A stretch of 64,000 nt of DNA from Billgrantia ethanolica (lineage in GTDB: Bacteria; Pseudomonadota; Gammaproteobacteria; Pseudomonadales; Halomonadaceae): the NCBI RefSeq assembly GCF_021404305.1, contig NZ_JABFTX010000004.1:248001-312000 (forward strand), written 5' to 3'. A program made the position numbers and the translations under genes. Below the pieces are notes generated by a model. The model was not told the origin of the DNA and did no database searches. It saw nothing but the letters and a program-made list of their open reading frames with translations. Of this stretch, positions 53,451-63,423 are shown piece by piece (position 1 is the first letter of the stretch; each line of letters begins with the position of its first letter).

Positions 53451-54932
53451 TTACTCCTTGTCCAGACGGCCCACCAGTGACAGCTCGAAGTTGGCGCCCA
53501 TGTACTTGAAGTGCGGGCGCACCGCCATGGAGACCTGATACCAGCCCGGATCGCCCTCGACATCGGAGACCTGGATCGAGGCGGCGCGCAGCGGACGACG
53601 ACTGCGCACTTCGGCCGGCGGGTTCTCCTGGTCGGCGACGTACTGGCGAATCCACACGTTGAGCTCGCGCTCGAGATCCTGACGCTCCTTCCAGGAGCCG
53701 ATCTGCTCGCGCTGCAGCACTTTGATGTAGTGAGCCAGGCGGTTGATGATGAACATGTAGGGCAGCTGGGTGCCGAGCTTGTAGTTGGTCTCGGCGGCCT
53801 TGCCCTCGGGGGTGTTGGGGAAGACCTTGGGCTTCTGCACCGAGTTGGCCGAGAAGAAGGCGGCGTTGTCGCTGCCCTTGCGCATGGTCAGCGAGATGAA
53901 GCCCTCTTCGGCCATCTCGAACTCACGGCGGTCGGTGACCAGCACCTCGGTGGGAATCTTGGCCTGCAGCTGGCCCAGCGCCTCGTAGGTGTGTACCGGC
54001 AGATTCTCCACCGCACCGCCGCTCTGCGGGCCGATGATGTTGGGGCACCAGCGGTACTTGGCGAAGCTGTCGGTGAGGCGCTCGGCGAGCAGGTAGGCGG
54101 TGTTGCCCCAAAGGTAATGCTCGTGGCTCTCGCTGACCGTCTCGCGGTAGTGGAAGGTCTTGACCGGGTTCTCCACCGGGTCGTAGGGCATGCGCAGCAG
54201 GAAGCGCGGCGCGGTGAGCCCCAGGTAGCGGGCATCCTCGGACTCGCGCAGGCTGCGCCAGCGGGCGTACTTGGGCCCCTCGAAGATCGCCTTGAAGTCC
54301 TTGATGTTGGGCAGCTCCTGGAAGCTGTCGATGCCGAAGAAGCTCGGCGCCACCGAGGACAGGAACGGTGCGTGGGCCATGGCGCCCACCGCAGCGGTGA
54401 ACTGCAGCAGCTTGATGTCGGGGGTCGAGGGCGAGAAGTCGTAGTTGCCGATGATGGCGCCTACCGGCTCACCGCCGAACTGACCGTACTCGGCCGCATA
54501 CACGTGCTGGTAGAGCCCGCTCTGGCTGAGCTCCGGCGCGAACTCGAAGTCCTCCAGCAGCTCCTCCTTGGTGGCGTGCAGCAGGTCGAGCTTGATGTTC
54601 TGGCGGAAGTCGGTGCGATCGACCAGCAGCTTGAGCCCGCGCCAGGCCGATTCGATCTGCTGGAAGCCGCGGTCGTGCAGGATCTCGTCGACCTGACTGC
54701 CGATCTTGCGGTCGAGCTCGACGATCATGCGGTCCACCACCGCCTTGTTGACCTGCGGTGCCGCATCGTCGCTGCGCAGCAGCTCGGCAATGAAGGCGGC
54801 CACGCCCTGCTTGGCGATGTCGTAACCGTCCTCGGACGGCGCCAGGCGGGTCTGCGCCATCACCTGATCGAGAAGGGAACCCTCGGCCTGGGCCTCGGCG
54901 GCCTGCCCCTGCGTCTGTGCCATTTCGCTCAT
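53451..54932 (-). CDS. tssC: TssC, T6SS sheath large subunit
   Basis: 493 aa. The family signatures are clear: YGQFGGEPVGAIIGNYDFSP, HAPFLSSVAPSFFGIDSFQELPN and RFLLRMPYDPV near the middle, and the ENPPAEVRSRRPLRAA segment near the C-terminus. It forms the contractile sheath with TssB. The 85-base gap to tssB is the largest within the operon and contains an inverted repeat (CCGGGA / TCCCGG at 54960-54994). Confidence 0.96.
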   Translation of the reverse strand: MSEMAQTQGQAAEAQAEGSLLDQVMAQTRLAPSEDGYDIAKQGVAAFIAELLRSDDAAPQVNKAVVDRMIVELDRKIGSQVDEILHDRGFQQIESAWRGLKLLVDRTDFRQNIKLDLLHATKEELLEDFEFAPELSQSGLYQHVYAAEYGQFGGEPVGAIIGNYDFSPSTPDIKLLQFTAAVGAMAHAPFLSSVAPSFFGIDSFQELPNIKDFKAIFEGPKYARWRSLRESEDARYLGLTAPRFLLRMPYDPVENPVKTFHYRETVSESHEHYLWGNTAYLLAERLTDSFAKYRWCPNIIGPQSGGAVENLPVHTYEALGQLQAKIPTEVLVTDRREFEMAEEGFISLTMRKGSDNAAFFSANSVQKPKVFPNTPEGKAAETNYKLGTQLPYMFIINRLAHYIKVLQREQIGSWKERQDLERELNVWIRQYVADQENPPAEVRSRRPLRAASIQVSDVEGDPGWYQVSMAVRPHFKYMGANFELSLVGRLDKE

Positions 54933-55017
54933 TGTACGTGCCTCGAATCTTTTGCCTGGCCGGGAACGTCATGCGCATGTCGGCGCGCTCCCGGAATGCC
55001 TCAGTGACGCTGGAGCC

Positions 55018-55527
55018 TCAGCTCTCGGCGTCGTCGCGAGTGTCCAGCAGCTCGAGTTCGGCGAGCAGCTGCGTGCGCGCTTCGTCGCTCTCCATCAGCT
55101 TCTGCAGCTGGTCACGGAACGCCGGCACGTTGCCCAGCGGCCCCTTGAGCGCCACCAGCGCCTCGCGCAGCTCAACCAGCTTGCGCAGCTCGGGCACCTG
55201 GCGTGCCACGCTGTCGGGGGTGAAGTCCTCAAGCGACTTGAATTCGAGATTGACCGCCAGGTCGCCGGCGTCCTCGCCCTCCTCGAGACGGTTGGGCACG
55301 CTGGCCGTCAGGCTGAGACCGGCCTCGCGCATTACCGACTTGAAGTTGTTCTTGTCCACCGAGAGCTTTTCGCGCGCCTCGATCGGCGTGGCCTCGGCAC
55401 CGCCCTTGAAGTCGCCTACCACCAGCAGCTTGAGCGGCAGTTCGGTTTCCGCCTGCTGGTCGCCGGTAGCCGGCACGTACTTGATGTTGATGCGCTCTTT
55501 CGGCGCAACGGTTCCTTCCTTCGCCAT
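55018..55527 (-). CDS. tssB: TssB, T6SS sheath small subunit
   Basis: 169-aa sheath protein. The ERINIKYVPATGD and LPLKLLVVGDFKGG stretches are typical, and the C-terminal half carries the helices that ClpV and TssC bind. ATG 55527 has GGGGG upstream. It is the first gene of the T6SS operon; no hcp gene precedes or follows it. Confidence 0.94.
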   Translation of the reverse strand: MAKEGTVAPKERINIKYVPATGDQQAETELPLKLLVVGDFKGGAEATPIEAREKLSVDKNNFKSVMREAGLSLTASVPNRLEEGEDAGDLAVNLEFKSLEDFTPDSVARQVPELRKLVELREALVALKGPLGNVPAFRDQLQKLMESDEARTQLLAELELLDTRDDAES

Positions 55528-55872
55528 TGGAGAAGCCCCCTGATGGACCGCCTTGTTTGGAATCGCAACAGCTGAATCGGTACAGCTGCGTCGACAACGC
55601 ACCACGCCCTGTCCGCATCAACCCACCCTCAGGTAGGCAGATGCGGTCAGCATTTCAGGTGAGAAACGTTATCGCCCTTGCTCGTGAGGCGAGAGAGTAA
55701 TCAGGCTTGGGTCATGTGCCAAACGGCGGGGTCGGCCGGCTGGCGGTTACAACTGAGATACGGAGTGTCGTTTCGGCTTACACACAATCCGCCACAACAC
55801 CCGTGGTGACGCGGATCGTTCCCGGACGCAGGCCACTGCTGACAAGAGGGGGTGGTAATGGACTACAAAGAC

Positions 55873-55890
55873 TGTAGGAAATCGCTTACA
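55873..55890. promoter_or_regulatory. Near-perfect GacA-type box upstream of tssB
   Basis: TGTAGG-AAATCG-CTTACA, one mismatch from TGTAAG-N6-CTTACA. It lies 346 bases upstream of tssB and can be read either way. It is the second such box in the window; the first is upstream of the Rsm-type RNA. Confidence 0.6.
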
Positions 55891-55926
55891 CGAATATAAG
55901 AAATATAGGGCAAATAGATACGCCAT

Positions 55927-56025
55927 TCGCTTCACCTCGAAGTACGATGGATGACGCTGGCGGTACGAGAAGAGCCAGTAGCCCGCAAACGAATCGACCG
56001 GGCAAGCGCCCGGCCGATTCGTTTT
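55927..56025 (+). ncRNA. Possible second small RNA, + strand
   Basis: Weak candidate: a GacA-type box, a TAGATA -10-like element at 55915-55920 and a strong terminator with TTTTT at the end delimit about 100 bases on the + strand. Only one GGA motif is present, so it is not a clear Rsm sponge. It is antisense to nothing; the terminator may simply belong to dxs. Confidence 0.25.
55990..56025. terminator. Strong hairpin terminator at the dxs 3' end
   Basis: Stem of about 14 pairs with one mismatch (CGAATCGACCGGGC / GCCCGGCCGATTCG), loop AAGC. Followed by TTTTT on the + strand and TTT on the - strand, so it can serve dxs (which ends 15-20 bases away) and anything arriving from the left. Confidence 0.82.
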
Positions 56026-56039
56026 TCCGCATCAAGTTC

Positions 56040-57947
56040 TCACCCCAGGCGGGCGCGAATCGCCGCTTCGATACCGGTAGCATCGAGACCACACTCGGTC
56101 AACAGTTCGGCGGGCTTGCCGTGCTCGACGAAGGCGTCGGGCAGGCCCAGGTTGAGCAGCGCAGCCTGCACGCCCTCGGCGGCAAGCAGCTCGTTCACGC
56201 CGCTGCCGGCACCGCCGGCTACCGCATTCTCCTCCAGGGTGACCAGCAGCTTGTGGTCGGCGGCAGCGGCCAGAATCGCCTCGCGATCGAGCGGCTTCAC
56301 CGAGCGCATGTTGAGGTGGGTGGCATCGAGGGATGCGGCGACCTCGGCGGCCGGACCGTTGAGGCTGCCGAAAGCGAGCAAGGCGACCCGCTTGCCGAGC
56401 TCGGCGCCGCTCTCGCGGCGCAGCTCGGCCTTGCCGATCGCCAACGGCTCGAGGTGCGTCGGAATCGCCACACCCGGCCCGCTGCCACGGGGGTAGCGTA
56501 CCGCGGCGGGGCCCGGGTAGTGGTAAGCAGCGCTGAGCATGGCGCGACACTCGGCCTCGTCGGCCGGTGCCAGGATCACCATGCCGGGCACGCAGCGCAG
56601 GTAGGAGAGATCCATGCTGCCGTGGTGGGTGGGGCCGTCTTCACCCACCAGGCCGGCGCGGTCGATGGCGAAGGTGACGTCGAGCTCCTGCACCGCCACG
56701 TCGTGGATCAGCTGATCGTAGCCACGCTGCAGGAAGGTGGAGTAGATCGCCACCACCGGCTTCGCCCCTTCACAGGCCATGCCGGCAGCCAGCGTCACCG
56801 CGTGCTGCTCGGCGATGGCCACGTCGTAGTAGCGGTCGGGATACTCCTTCGAGAAGCGGATCAGATCGGAGCCCTCGCGCATCGCCGGGGTGATGCCGAT
56901 CAAGCGCTTGTCCACCGCCGCCATGTCGCACAGCCACTCGCCGAAGACATTGCAGTACTTGGGTTTTTTTCTTGCGGGCACCACCGGCGCACTGCTGGGC
57001 GCATCGCCATTCTTCTCCAGCTTGGTGATGGCGTGATAGCCGATGGGATCGGCCTCGGCGGGCAGGAAACCGCGTCCCTTGCGGGTCTTCACGTGCAGGA
57101 ACTGGGGCCCGTCCAGGTCGCGAATGTTGCGCAGGGTCTGGATCAGGGTCGGCAGATCGTGGCCGTCGAGCGGGCCGATGTAGTTGAAGCCCATCTCCTC
57201 GAACAGCGTGGCCGGGCTGACCATGCCCTTCATGTGCTCCTCGGTGCGTCGCGCCAGCTCCAGCGCTCCCGGCAGGTGCGACAGCACCCGCTTGCCCTCT
57301 TCGCGGATGGCAAGGTAGGGCTTGCTGGAGAGAATGCCGGCCAGGTAGCTGGCAATGCCGCCGACGTTCTCGGAGATCGACATCTCGTTGTCGTTGAGCA
57401 CCACCAGCAGGTTGGCGTCGAGGTGACCGGCGTGGGCCAGCGCCTCGAAGGCCATGCCGGCGGTCAGGGCTCCATCGCCGATCACCGCGCAGACGCGACG
57501 CTTGTCGCCGCGGGTGGCAGCGGCCAGGGCCATGCCCAGCGCCGCCGAGATCGAGGTGCTGGAGTGGCCTACGCCGAAGGTGTCGTAGGGTGATTCGGCG
57601 CGCCGCGGAAACGCCGCCAGGCCGCCATACTGGCGGATGGTCGGCATGGTCTCGCGCCGGCCGGTGAGGATCTTGTGCGGGTAGGCCTGATGGCCGACGT
57701 CCCACACCAGGCGGTCGTGGGGCGTCTCCAGGGCGTGGTGCAGCGCCACGGTGAGCTCCACCACCCCCAGGCCGGCGCCGAAGTGACCGCCGCTGCGGCC
57801 CACGCTGTAGAGCAGGTAAGCGCGCAGTTCGTCGGCCACCTGCAATAGTTGGGCACTGCTCATGGCGCGTAGTGCCGCCGGGGTGTTAAGCGAATCGAGC
57901 AGCGGGGTTACCGGGCGCTCGACAGGGATTACGTCGTAGAGCTTCAT
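56040..57947 (-). CDS. dxs: 1-deoxy-D-xylulose-5-phosphate synthase
   Basis: 635-aa TPP enzyme making DXP from pyruvate and glyceraldehyde 3-phosphate, the entry to the MEP isoprenoid route. Motifs: [18 protein letters not shown] for TPP and Mg binding, and [15 protein letters not shown] in the middle domain. The family length is typical. It lies 38 bases behind ispA in the order xseB-ispA-dxs, common in gammaproteobacteria. Confidence 0.96.
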   Translation of the reverse strand: MKLYDVIPVERPVTPLLDSLNTPAALRAMSSAQLLQVADELRAYLLYSVGRSGGHFGAGLGVVELTVALHHALETPHDRLVWDVGHQAYPHKILTGRRETMPTIRQYGGLAAFPRRAESPYDTFGVGHSSTSISAALGMALAAATRGDKRRVCAVIGDGALTAGMAFEALAHAGHLDANLLVVLNDNEMSISENVGGIASYLAGILSSKPYLAIREEGKRVLSHLPGALELARRTEEHMKGMVSPATLFEEMGFNYIGPLDGHDLPTLIQTLRNIRDLDGPQFLHVKTRKGRGFLPAEADPIGYHAITKLEKNGDAPSSAPVVPARKKPKYCNVFGEWLCDMAAVDKRLIGITPAMREGSDLIRFSKEYPDRYYDVAIAEQHAVTLAAGMACEGAKPVVAIYSTFLQRGYDQLIHDVAVQELDVTFAIDRAGLVGEDGPTHHGSMDLSYLRCVPGMVILAPADEAECRAMLSAAYHYPGPAAVRYPRGSGPGVAIPTHLEPLAIGKAELRRESGAELGKRVALLAFGSLNGPAAEVAASLDATHLNMRSVKPLDREAILAAAADHKLLVTLEENAVAGGAGSGVNELLAAEGVQAALLNLGLPDAFVEHGKPAELLTECGLDATGIEAAIRARLG

Positions 57948-57985
57948 TGCGATTCGGTCGTCCTGGCTGTCATGCCGTATGGCGG

Positions 57986-58870
57986 CTAGTGGTCGCGCTC
58001 GATCATGTAGCGGGCCAGTTGGGCCAGCGGGTCGCCCGCCTCGCCCAGCGGCGCCAGTGCCGCCAGCGCTTCGTCGGTCAGCTCTTGGGCCCGGCGACGA
58101 GCGCCTTCCAGCCCCAGCAGGGCCGGGTAGGTCGGCTTGTCGCGGGCGGCATCGGCGCCCGATGCCTTGCCCAGGGTTTGGGTGTCGCCGATGACGTCGA
58201 GAACGTCGTCATGTATCTGAAAGGCCAGACCGAGCGCCTCGGCGTAGCGATCCAGCGCCGCCACACGAGGATCCTGTTCGGGTACGGCCGTCAGCGCCCC
58301 CATACGCACCGCGGCGCAGATCAGCGCGCCGGTCTTGTGGGCGTGCATGGTGGCGAGTGCCTCGACGTCAGGGTGGCCGCCAACGGCCGCCAGGTCCAAT
58401 GCCTGTCCGCCCACCATGCCATCCCGACCCGCGGCGACGGCCAGCGTGAGGATCAGTGCCGGCAGGCGCGGATGCGCAGCACGGGCGAGTACTTCGAAAG
58501 CCAGGCTCTGCAGCGCATCGCCGGCAAGTATCGCCGTGGCCTCGTCGAAGGCACGGTGCACCGTAGGCTGCCCCCGGCGCAGATCGTCGTCGTCCATGGC
58601 CGGCAGGTCGTCATGTACCAGCGAGTAGGCATGGATCAGCTCGACGGCAGCGGCAGGCGCATCGAGCGCCTCGTCGCTGGCCCCGAGCGAGCGTCCGGCC
58701 AGGTAGACCAGCAGCGGGCGCAGGCGCTTGCCACCCACCAGCAGCGCGTGGCGCATGGCGGCCTCCAGGCGCGGAGTCGGCGGCTGGCGCTGCTCGAAGG
58801 CGCGCGCCAGGAAGGCATCGACCCGAGCACGATCGACCGCCAGGGTGGCGGAAAGAGAGTCAGTGCTCAC
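57986..58870 (-). CDS. ispA: Farnesyl diphosphate synthase IspA
   Basis: 294-aa prenyltransferase condensing IPP with DMAPP/GPP. Both Asp-rich motifs are present: [17 protein letters not shown] (first, DDxxD type) and the second in [15 protein letters not shown] at 58870 gives an 11-base overlap with xseB; the frame upstream is shadow. The longer open frame is rejected. Confidence 0.94.
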   Translation of the reverse strand: MSTDSLSATLAVDRARVDAFLARAFEQRQPPTPRLEAAMRHALLVGGKRLRPLLVYLAGRSLGASDEALDAPAAAVELIHAYSLVHDDLPAMDDDDLRRGQPTVHRAFDEATAILAGDALQSLAFEVLARAAHPRLPALILTLAVAAGRDGMVGGQALDLAAVGGHPDVEALATMHAHKTGALICAAVRMGALTAVPEQDPRVAALDRYAEALGLAFQIHDDVLDVIGDTQTLGKASGADAARDKPTYPALLGLEGARRRAQELTDEALAALAPLGEAGDPLAQLARYMIERDH

Positions 58871-59153
58871 TGTCGTCCTCCGCGCTCGGGCCGGCGAAGG
58901 GTTCGAAGTCGATGCCGCCGTCGGGACCCTCGACCAGGGTGCGCACGCGCAGCTCGGCCTCGTCGAGTCGACGCTGGGCATTGCGGGTCAGGCGTACGCC
59001 CTGCTCGAAGGCGGCAAGCGAGCCCTCCAGCGTCAGCTCGCCCGACTCCAGCTGCTCCACCAGCTGCTCCAGTCGCTCCACGGCAGCGGCGAAATCGACC
59101 TCGCCTTCATCGCCCGCCGTCTCGCCTGTCGCTTGCTTGTCACGCTCGGCCAT
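58860..59153 (-). CDS. xseB: Exodeoxyribonuclease VII small subunit
   Basis: 97-aa helical protein. The core VERLEQLVEQLESGELTLEGSLAAFEQGVRL is typical of XseB, with acidic ends. The ATG at 59153 (GAGGTG upstream) is preferred over 59171. Confidence 0.93.
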   Translation of the reverse strand: MAERDKQATGETAGDEGEVDFAAAVERLEQLVEQLESGELTLEGSLAAFEQGVRLTRNAQRRLDEAELRVRTLVEGPDGGIDFEPFAGPSAEDDSEH

Positions 59154-59190
59154 GACACCTCTATTGGTCACCGCTGTTTTCAGGTGGCAC

Positions 59191-59196
59191 AGTATA
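59191..59196 (-). promoter_or_regulatory. Possible -10 of the xseB-ispA-dxs operon
   Basis: Reads TATACT on the - strand, 38 bases upstream of xseB, with a TGTG in front (extended-type). The -35 region is weak. Confidence 0.4.
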
Positions 59197-59419
59197 CACG
59201 CACAGCCCTATACGCACTGCCCCAGGGGGCGTCTGCCCGCGCCGAGTCACGTGCAGCGCGCTCATCTTCGCGACGCAGCATTTTCATCTTGACGCATGTC
59301 GGTTGTGTTAACATGAGCGCCCTGTTCCCAGCCTGAACACCGGATGGCACCACGCCGTTTCGGCACCCACCGGTCTTCCAGCACAGCACGCGGCGTACCA
59401 CGAAGGGGTTGATTCGACC

Positions 59420-60670
59420 ATGGCCAAAACGTCCCTGGACAAGAGCAAGATCAAGATCCTGCTGCTCGAGGGCGTCCACCAGAGCGCGGTGGACAATTTT
59501 CTGAATGCCGGTTACACCAACATCGAGCATCTACCCACCTCGCTCGACGAGGCGGCGCTGGTAGAGAAGGTGCGTGATGCGCATTTCCTCGGCATTCGCT
59601 CACGCACTCAGCTCACCGAGCGCGTGTTCGCCGCTGCCGAGAAGCTCAATGCCGTGGGCTGCTTCTGCATCGGCACCAACCAGGTCGACCTCAATGCCGC
59701 CCTGATACGTGGTATTCCGGTATTCAACGCCCCCTATTCCAACACCCGCTCGGTGGCGGAGCTGGTGCTGGCCGAGGCCATCATGCTGCTGCGCGGCATC
59801 CCCGAGAAGAACGCTCGCGCCCATCAGGGTGGCTGGCTGAAGAGCGCCAAGAACTCCCACGAGGCCCGCGGCAAGACCCTGGGCATCGTCGGTTACGGCA
59901 ACATCGGCGCCCAGCTCTCGGTGCTGGCCGAGTCGCTCGGCTTCAACGTCATTTTCTACGACGTGGTGACCAAGCTCGGCATGGGTAACGCCAACCAGGT
60001 GGCCAGCCTCGAGGAGCTGCTGGCGCGTGCCGACGTGGTCAGCCTGCACGTGCCCGAGCTGCCCTCCACCAAGTGGATGATCGGCAAGGAACAGCTGGCG
60101 CTGATGAAGCCCAGCGGCATCCTGATCAACGCCTCCCGCGGCAGCGTGGTGGTGATCGAGGACCTGGCCGAGGCGCTCCAGGCCGGCCGTCTCTACGGTG
60201 CCGCCATCGACGTCTTCCCGGTGGAGCCCAAGGGCAACGACGAGGAGTTCGTCAGCCCGCTGCGCGGCATCCCCAATGTGATCCTCACGCCCCACGTCGG
60301 CGGCTCGACGCTGGAGGCCCAGGAGAACATCGGCATCGAGGTTTCCGAGAAGCTGATCACCTACTCCGACAACGGCACCACCGTCACCGCGGTGAACTTC
60401 CCCGAAGTGGCACTGCCGGCCCACCCGGACAAGCATCGCGTGCTACACATCCACGACAACGTGCCGGGCGTGCTCTCCGAGATCAACCGGGTGCTCTCCG
60501 AGAGCGGCATCAACATCTCCGGGCAGTACCTGCAGACCAACGACAAGGTCGGCTACGTGGTCATCGACGTGGACAAGGCCTACGGCGAACAGGCGCTGGA
60601 GGCATTGCGCAAGGTCGATCACACTCTGCGTGTACGGGTGCTCTACTCCGAGACCAACTACGAGGAGTGA
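59420..60670 (+). CDS. serA: D-3-phosphoglycerate dehydrogenase SerA
   Basis: 416-aa NAD-dependent enzyme, first step of serine synthesis. It has the GIVGYGNIGAQLSVLAESLG nucleotide-binding motif (about 155-175), catalytic NASRGSVV and TPHVGGSTLEAQ segments, and a C-terminal ACT domain (HDNVPGVLSEINRVLSESGIN) for serine feedback. It is the short E. coli-like form. The start ATG follows GAAGGGG and is divergent from xseB. Confidence 0.96.
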   Translation: MAKTSLDKSKIKILLLEGVHQSAVDNFLNAGYTNIEHLPTSLDEAALVEKVRDAHFLGIRSRTQLTERVFAAAEKLNAVGCFCIGTNQVDLNAALIRGIPVFNAPYSNTRSVAELVLAEAIMLLRGIPEKNARAHQGGWLKSAKNSHEARGKTLGIVGYGNIGAQLSVLAESLGFNVIFYDVVTKLGMGNANQVASLEELLARADVVSLHVPELPSTKWMIGKEQLALMKPSGILINASRGSVVVIEDLAEALQAGRLYGAAIDVFPVEPKGNDEEFVSPLRGIPNVILTPHVGGSTLEAQENIGIEVSEKLITYSDNGTTVTAVNFPEVALPAHPDKHRVLHIHDNVPGVLSEINRVLSESGINISGQYLQTNDKVGYVVIDVDKAYGEQALEALRKVDHTLRVRVLYSETNYEE

Positions 60671-60690
60671 GCAAGCGGCTCACCGCAATC

Positions 60691-60717
60691 AGACCGCCGC
60701 GCCTAGCGCGGCGGTCT
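60691..60717. terminator. Terminator serA / unknown gene
   Basis: Inverted repeat AGACCGCCGCGC / GCGCGGCGGTCT with a 3-base loop, between converging serA and the 120-aa unknown gene. T-run is weak. Confidence 0.8.
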
Positions 60718-60720
60718 GCG

Positions 60721-61083
60721 TTAAAGACGCTGAATGTCGATGACGTAGCCGATGATCGGATAGCCGGCCTGCTTAGCCGCCTTCTCGGCTTCCAACTGGG
60801 CTTCGAGCTTGGAAATACTGGTGGAACGGTGCTCGAAGACGGTATCGGTCTCCAGCTTGCGCGTCCTCACCGCAAGCCGGACCAGGTGTCCGGTCTTGTA
60901 GGACTGGGCGGACTGCTCGGCTGCCCCCGCCCTGGCGCTGCTCTTCTTCTTGCCACGTCCCTTGTGTCCGCTCGCCTTGCCGATCGGCAGATCGCGGGAC
61001 GGCGACGGCTCGTGGCCGGGCTTCATGAAGGCATCGATCTCGCGCTTGATACTCTGCTCGAACTCGCTCAGTTCGTCGCTCAT
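60721..61083 (-). CDS. Small cytoplasmic protein of unknown function
   Basis: I do not recognise this family. 120 aa: acidic N-terminus (SDELSEFEQSIKREIDAF), a Lys/Gly/Ser-rich centre (HKGRGKKKSSARAG) likely to be disordered or bind nucleic acid, then a charged helix with EAQLEAEKAAKQAGYP and a short C-terminal strand. No signal or membrane segment. It stands alone; start ATG 61083 is the only one. Confidence 0.6.
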   Translation of the reverse strand: MSDELSEFEQSIKREIDAFMKPGHEPSPSRDLPIGKASGHKGRGKKKSSARAGAAEQSAQSYKTGHLVRLAVRTRKLETDTVFEHRSTSISKLEAQLEAEKAAKQAGYPIIGYVIDIQRL

Positions 61084-61177
61084 TCGTCCTCCAATGACAG
61101 ATGTTCGCGCCCCGGTTGGAACATATCAGAACCGCTCCTCAAAAAATGCTAACCCAGGTTATGCGAGGTTGGGCGCT

Positions 61178-61217
61178 TGGTTAGACGCGCAGCCCTGTGG
61201 TTAGACGCGCAGCCCCT
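61178..61217 (+). repeat. 20-base tandem duplication upstream of the DMT transporter gene
   Basis: TGGTTAGACGCGCAGCCCTG at 61178-61197 and TGGTTAGACGCGCAGCCCCT at 61198-61217. They end about 58 bases before the transporter ATG. Probably a replication slippage in the promoter region. Confidence 0.75.
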
Positions 61218-61275
61218 TGCTGTGCTAATCATTTCTTTTCAAAACGTATATTGCCGCCTTCACAAGGAAAAGTGC

Positions 61276-62175
61276 ATGCCGACTAGCGCCGCCTACCTGA
61301 TCGTAGTGCTGGTGTGGGCCACCACGCCACTGGCCATCAAGTGGAGCGCCGAGGCGGGGGCGCCCGTAGGCAGCGTGCTGTTGCGCATGGCGATCGCCTT
61401 CCTGGCGGGGTTGCTGGTGCTGGTGGTCCTGCGCAGCGGATTACGCAGGGACCGGCGCGCCATGACAAGCTACGCGGCAGCGGTTCCCGGAGTATTCGGG
61501 GCCATGGCCCTGAGCTATCACGCCTCGATGACGCTGCCCTCCGGCATGATGTCGGTGATCTTCGGCATGGCACCGCTGATCTCGGGGCTGATCCTGCAGC
61601 TGCTGCCCGGCGCCGTGAAGCTGCGTCGCTGGCACTGGTTCGGCTGTACGCTTGGCCTGGCAGGGCTGGGCGTGGTGTTCGCCGACAGCCTGGTGCTGGG
61701 CAGCGATCAGCTGCCGGCCCTGCTGATGATGGTCCTTGCCGTGACCCTGTTCAGCGGCAGCGGCATCGCCGTGCAGCGGGTGGCGGCCGGGCTCGGCCCA
61801 CTGGAGCAGACCCTGGGCGCCCTGGCTCTGAGCCTGCCGTGTTTCTTCATCCTGTGGCTGGCCAGCGGCGAACCCATGGCGATACCGCTCAGTACACGCG
61901 GCCTGTGGTCGGTATTCTATCTGGCACTGTTCGGCTCGCTGCTGGGCTTCCTCTGTTATTTTCTGATCCTGTCGCGGCTCTCGGCCGCTAGCGTGGCGCT
62001 CGTCACCTTGATCACCCCGGTGCTGGCGCTGGGCCTGGGCATGACGCTCAATCAGGAACAGCCATCGTCCTCCATGCTGGCGGGAGCGGTGCTGATTCTG
62101 GTGGCGCTCGGCGCCTACCTGTTCGGCGACCGCCTGGCTCGGCTGAAGGCCGAGCGTGAGGTCACGCCCTCCTGA
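61276..62175 (+). CDS. DMT-family (EamA) transporter
   Basis: 299-aa membrane protein with ten helices in two EamA halves. N-terminal VVLVWATTPLAIKWSAEAGAP and the second-half motif SLLGFLCYFLILSRLSAASVALV are typical. Substrate is unknown; related proteins export amino acids or metabolites. ATG 61276 has AAGGAAAA; the frame upstream is a poor start. It converges with the PLP-enzyme gene (6-base gap). Confidence 0.85.
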   Translation: MPTSAAYLIVVLVWATTPLAIKWSAEAGAPVGSVLLRMAIAFLAGLLVLVVLRSGLRRDRRAMTSYAAAVPGVFGAMALSYHASMTLPSGMMSVIFGMAPLISGLILQLLPGAVKLRRWHWFGCTLGLAGLGVVFADSLVLGSDQLPALLMMVLAVTLFSGSGIAVQRVAAGLGPLEQTLGALALSLPCFFILWLASGEPMAIPLSTRGLWSVFYLALFGSLLGFLCYFLILSRLSAASVALVTLITPVLALGLGMTLNQEQPSSSMLAGAVLILVALGAYLFGDRLARLKAEREVTPS

Positions 62176-62181
62176 GCGCGC

Positions 62182-63423
62182 CTAGAAGCAGGTCTGCATC
62201 ACCTCGACCACTTCCAGCCGCTCATCGACGCGGCAAATCCGCCGCCACTTGTCGAAGGTCAGACAGGGATGTGATGCGCCGAAGGCGACGATGTCGCCGA
62301 CCCGCACCCTGCCGTTGCCCACCTCGGGCTCATCTTCGTCCTGAGGCAGATGCACGAAGGCGTGCTGATCCATCAGCTTGGTCACGCGCCACCCCGCCAC
62401 CGAAAGCGTGCGCCCCGGTCGCTCGTCGCCTTCGCGGTAGCGGCGCAACGGTTCTGGCAGCTGGTCGTGACCGATATCGCGCTTGCCCATGCCGACGATG
62501 GCCAGCCCCGGCTCCGGCAGCGACACTACCTGGGCGAACACTTCGAGCGCCGGCTTGAGCCCGCGCTCGAGCTCCGGCCGGCGCTTCAGAATGTCATGCT
62601 GAGCCTGACGATAGATGCCGTGGTCGTGCACCACGTAGCAGCCAGGGCGCAGCACCGGCACGAACTGCTTGCCCAGGTGCGCCTCGCGGAACACCTCGGC
62701 GATCATGTCATACCAGGCCGAGCCGGATGCGGTGATCAGCGGCTGGGGACTCTCGATCAGGGCGTCCTTGTCCAGCGCCTGGGCCGCTTCCACCAGCTGC
62801 CAGGCGTAGGCGCGCACGGCACGCTCGGGGTCGTTGCCATGCACTACGCCCTCGTAGCCTTCGAGCCCGCACAGCACCAGCGCCTGCTCGCTGTCGATGC
62901 GCTCGGCGAGCGCCATCACTTCGTCGGTATCGCGGCAGCCGCAGCGTCCGCCCGGTATGCCCAGCTCGATCAGCACCTGGAGGCGCAGACCGCGGGCAGT
63001 AAAGTAGCGCGCCAGCTGGTCGGCGTTCGCGACGCTGTCGACCACGCAGTAGAAGTCGACACCCGCTTCGATGAGCTCGGCGACGATGGCCATGTTGGCT
63101 TCGCCGACGAGCTGGTTGGCCATCAGCAGACGGTTGACACCATGACGGAAGGCCGCCCGACACTGCGGCGCGGTAGCCAGGGTGATGCCCCAGGCACCGG
63201 CGGCAAGCTGACGCTGGAACAGCTCGGGGCACATGGTGGTCTTGCCGTGCGGGGCCAGCCGCGCGCCGTGGTCTTGGCAAAAACGCTGCATCCAGGCCAG
63301 GTTGTGGGCCAGCGCCGGCTCGTGGATCACCGCCGCCGGCAGGCTGACGCCCGACAGCAGGCTGGTCCCGACTTCCGGCATGCCTTTGTGCTGGGTCTCG
63401 AGGTCGGAAAACGTGTCGTTCAT
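62182..63423 (-). CDS. D-serine dehydratase-like PLP enzyme (fold III)
   Basis: 413-aa alanine-racemase-fold protein. PLP lysine in APHGKTTMCPELF (Lys61 near HGK), PLP-phosphate-binding region with GIPGGRCG, and the C-terminal HPCLTFDKW motif whose His and Cys bind zinc in D-serine dehydratases and D-threonine aldolases. Substrate may be D-serine, D-threonine or another D-hydroxy amino acid. ATG 63423 is the only candidate start. It is divergent from the enoyl-CoA hydratase gene. Confidence 0.85.
   Translation of the reverse strand: MNDTFSDLETQHKGMPEVGTSLLSGVSLPAAVIHEPALAHNLAWMQRFCQDHGARLAPHGKTTMCPELFQRQLAAGAWGITLATAPQCRAAFRHGVNRLLMANQLVGEANMAIVAELIEAGVDFYCVVDSVANADQLARYFTARGLRLQVLIELGIPGGRCGCRDTDEVMALAERIDSEQALVLCGLEGYEGVVHGNDPERAVRAYAWQLVEAAQALDKDALIESPQPLITASGSAWYDMIAEVFREAHLGKQFVPVLRPGCYVVHDHGIYRQAQHDILKRRPELERGLKPALEVFAQVVSLPEPGLAIVGMGKRDIGHDQLPEPLRRYREGDERPGRTLSVAGWRVTKLMDQHAFVHLPQDEDEPEVGNGRVRVGDIVAFGASHPCLTFDKWRRICRVDERLEVVEVMQTCF

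Larger units (their letters stand above)
55528..56039. other. Intergenic region tssB / dxs
   Basis: 512 bases without a clear protein gene. It contains a near-perfect GacA-type box (55873-55890), A+T-rich DNA around 55860-55935, a possible small RNA and the strong hairpin at 55990-56021. No sigma-54 promoter with proper GG-N10-GC spacing was found. Confidence 0.65.

Noticed and set aside
55704..55721. Sigma-54-like promoter (TGGCAC) upstream of tssB, - strand
   Set aside because: Spacing from GG to the next GC is 12 bases, not 10, and TTGC is absent.
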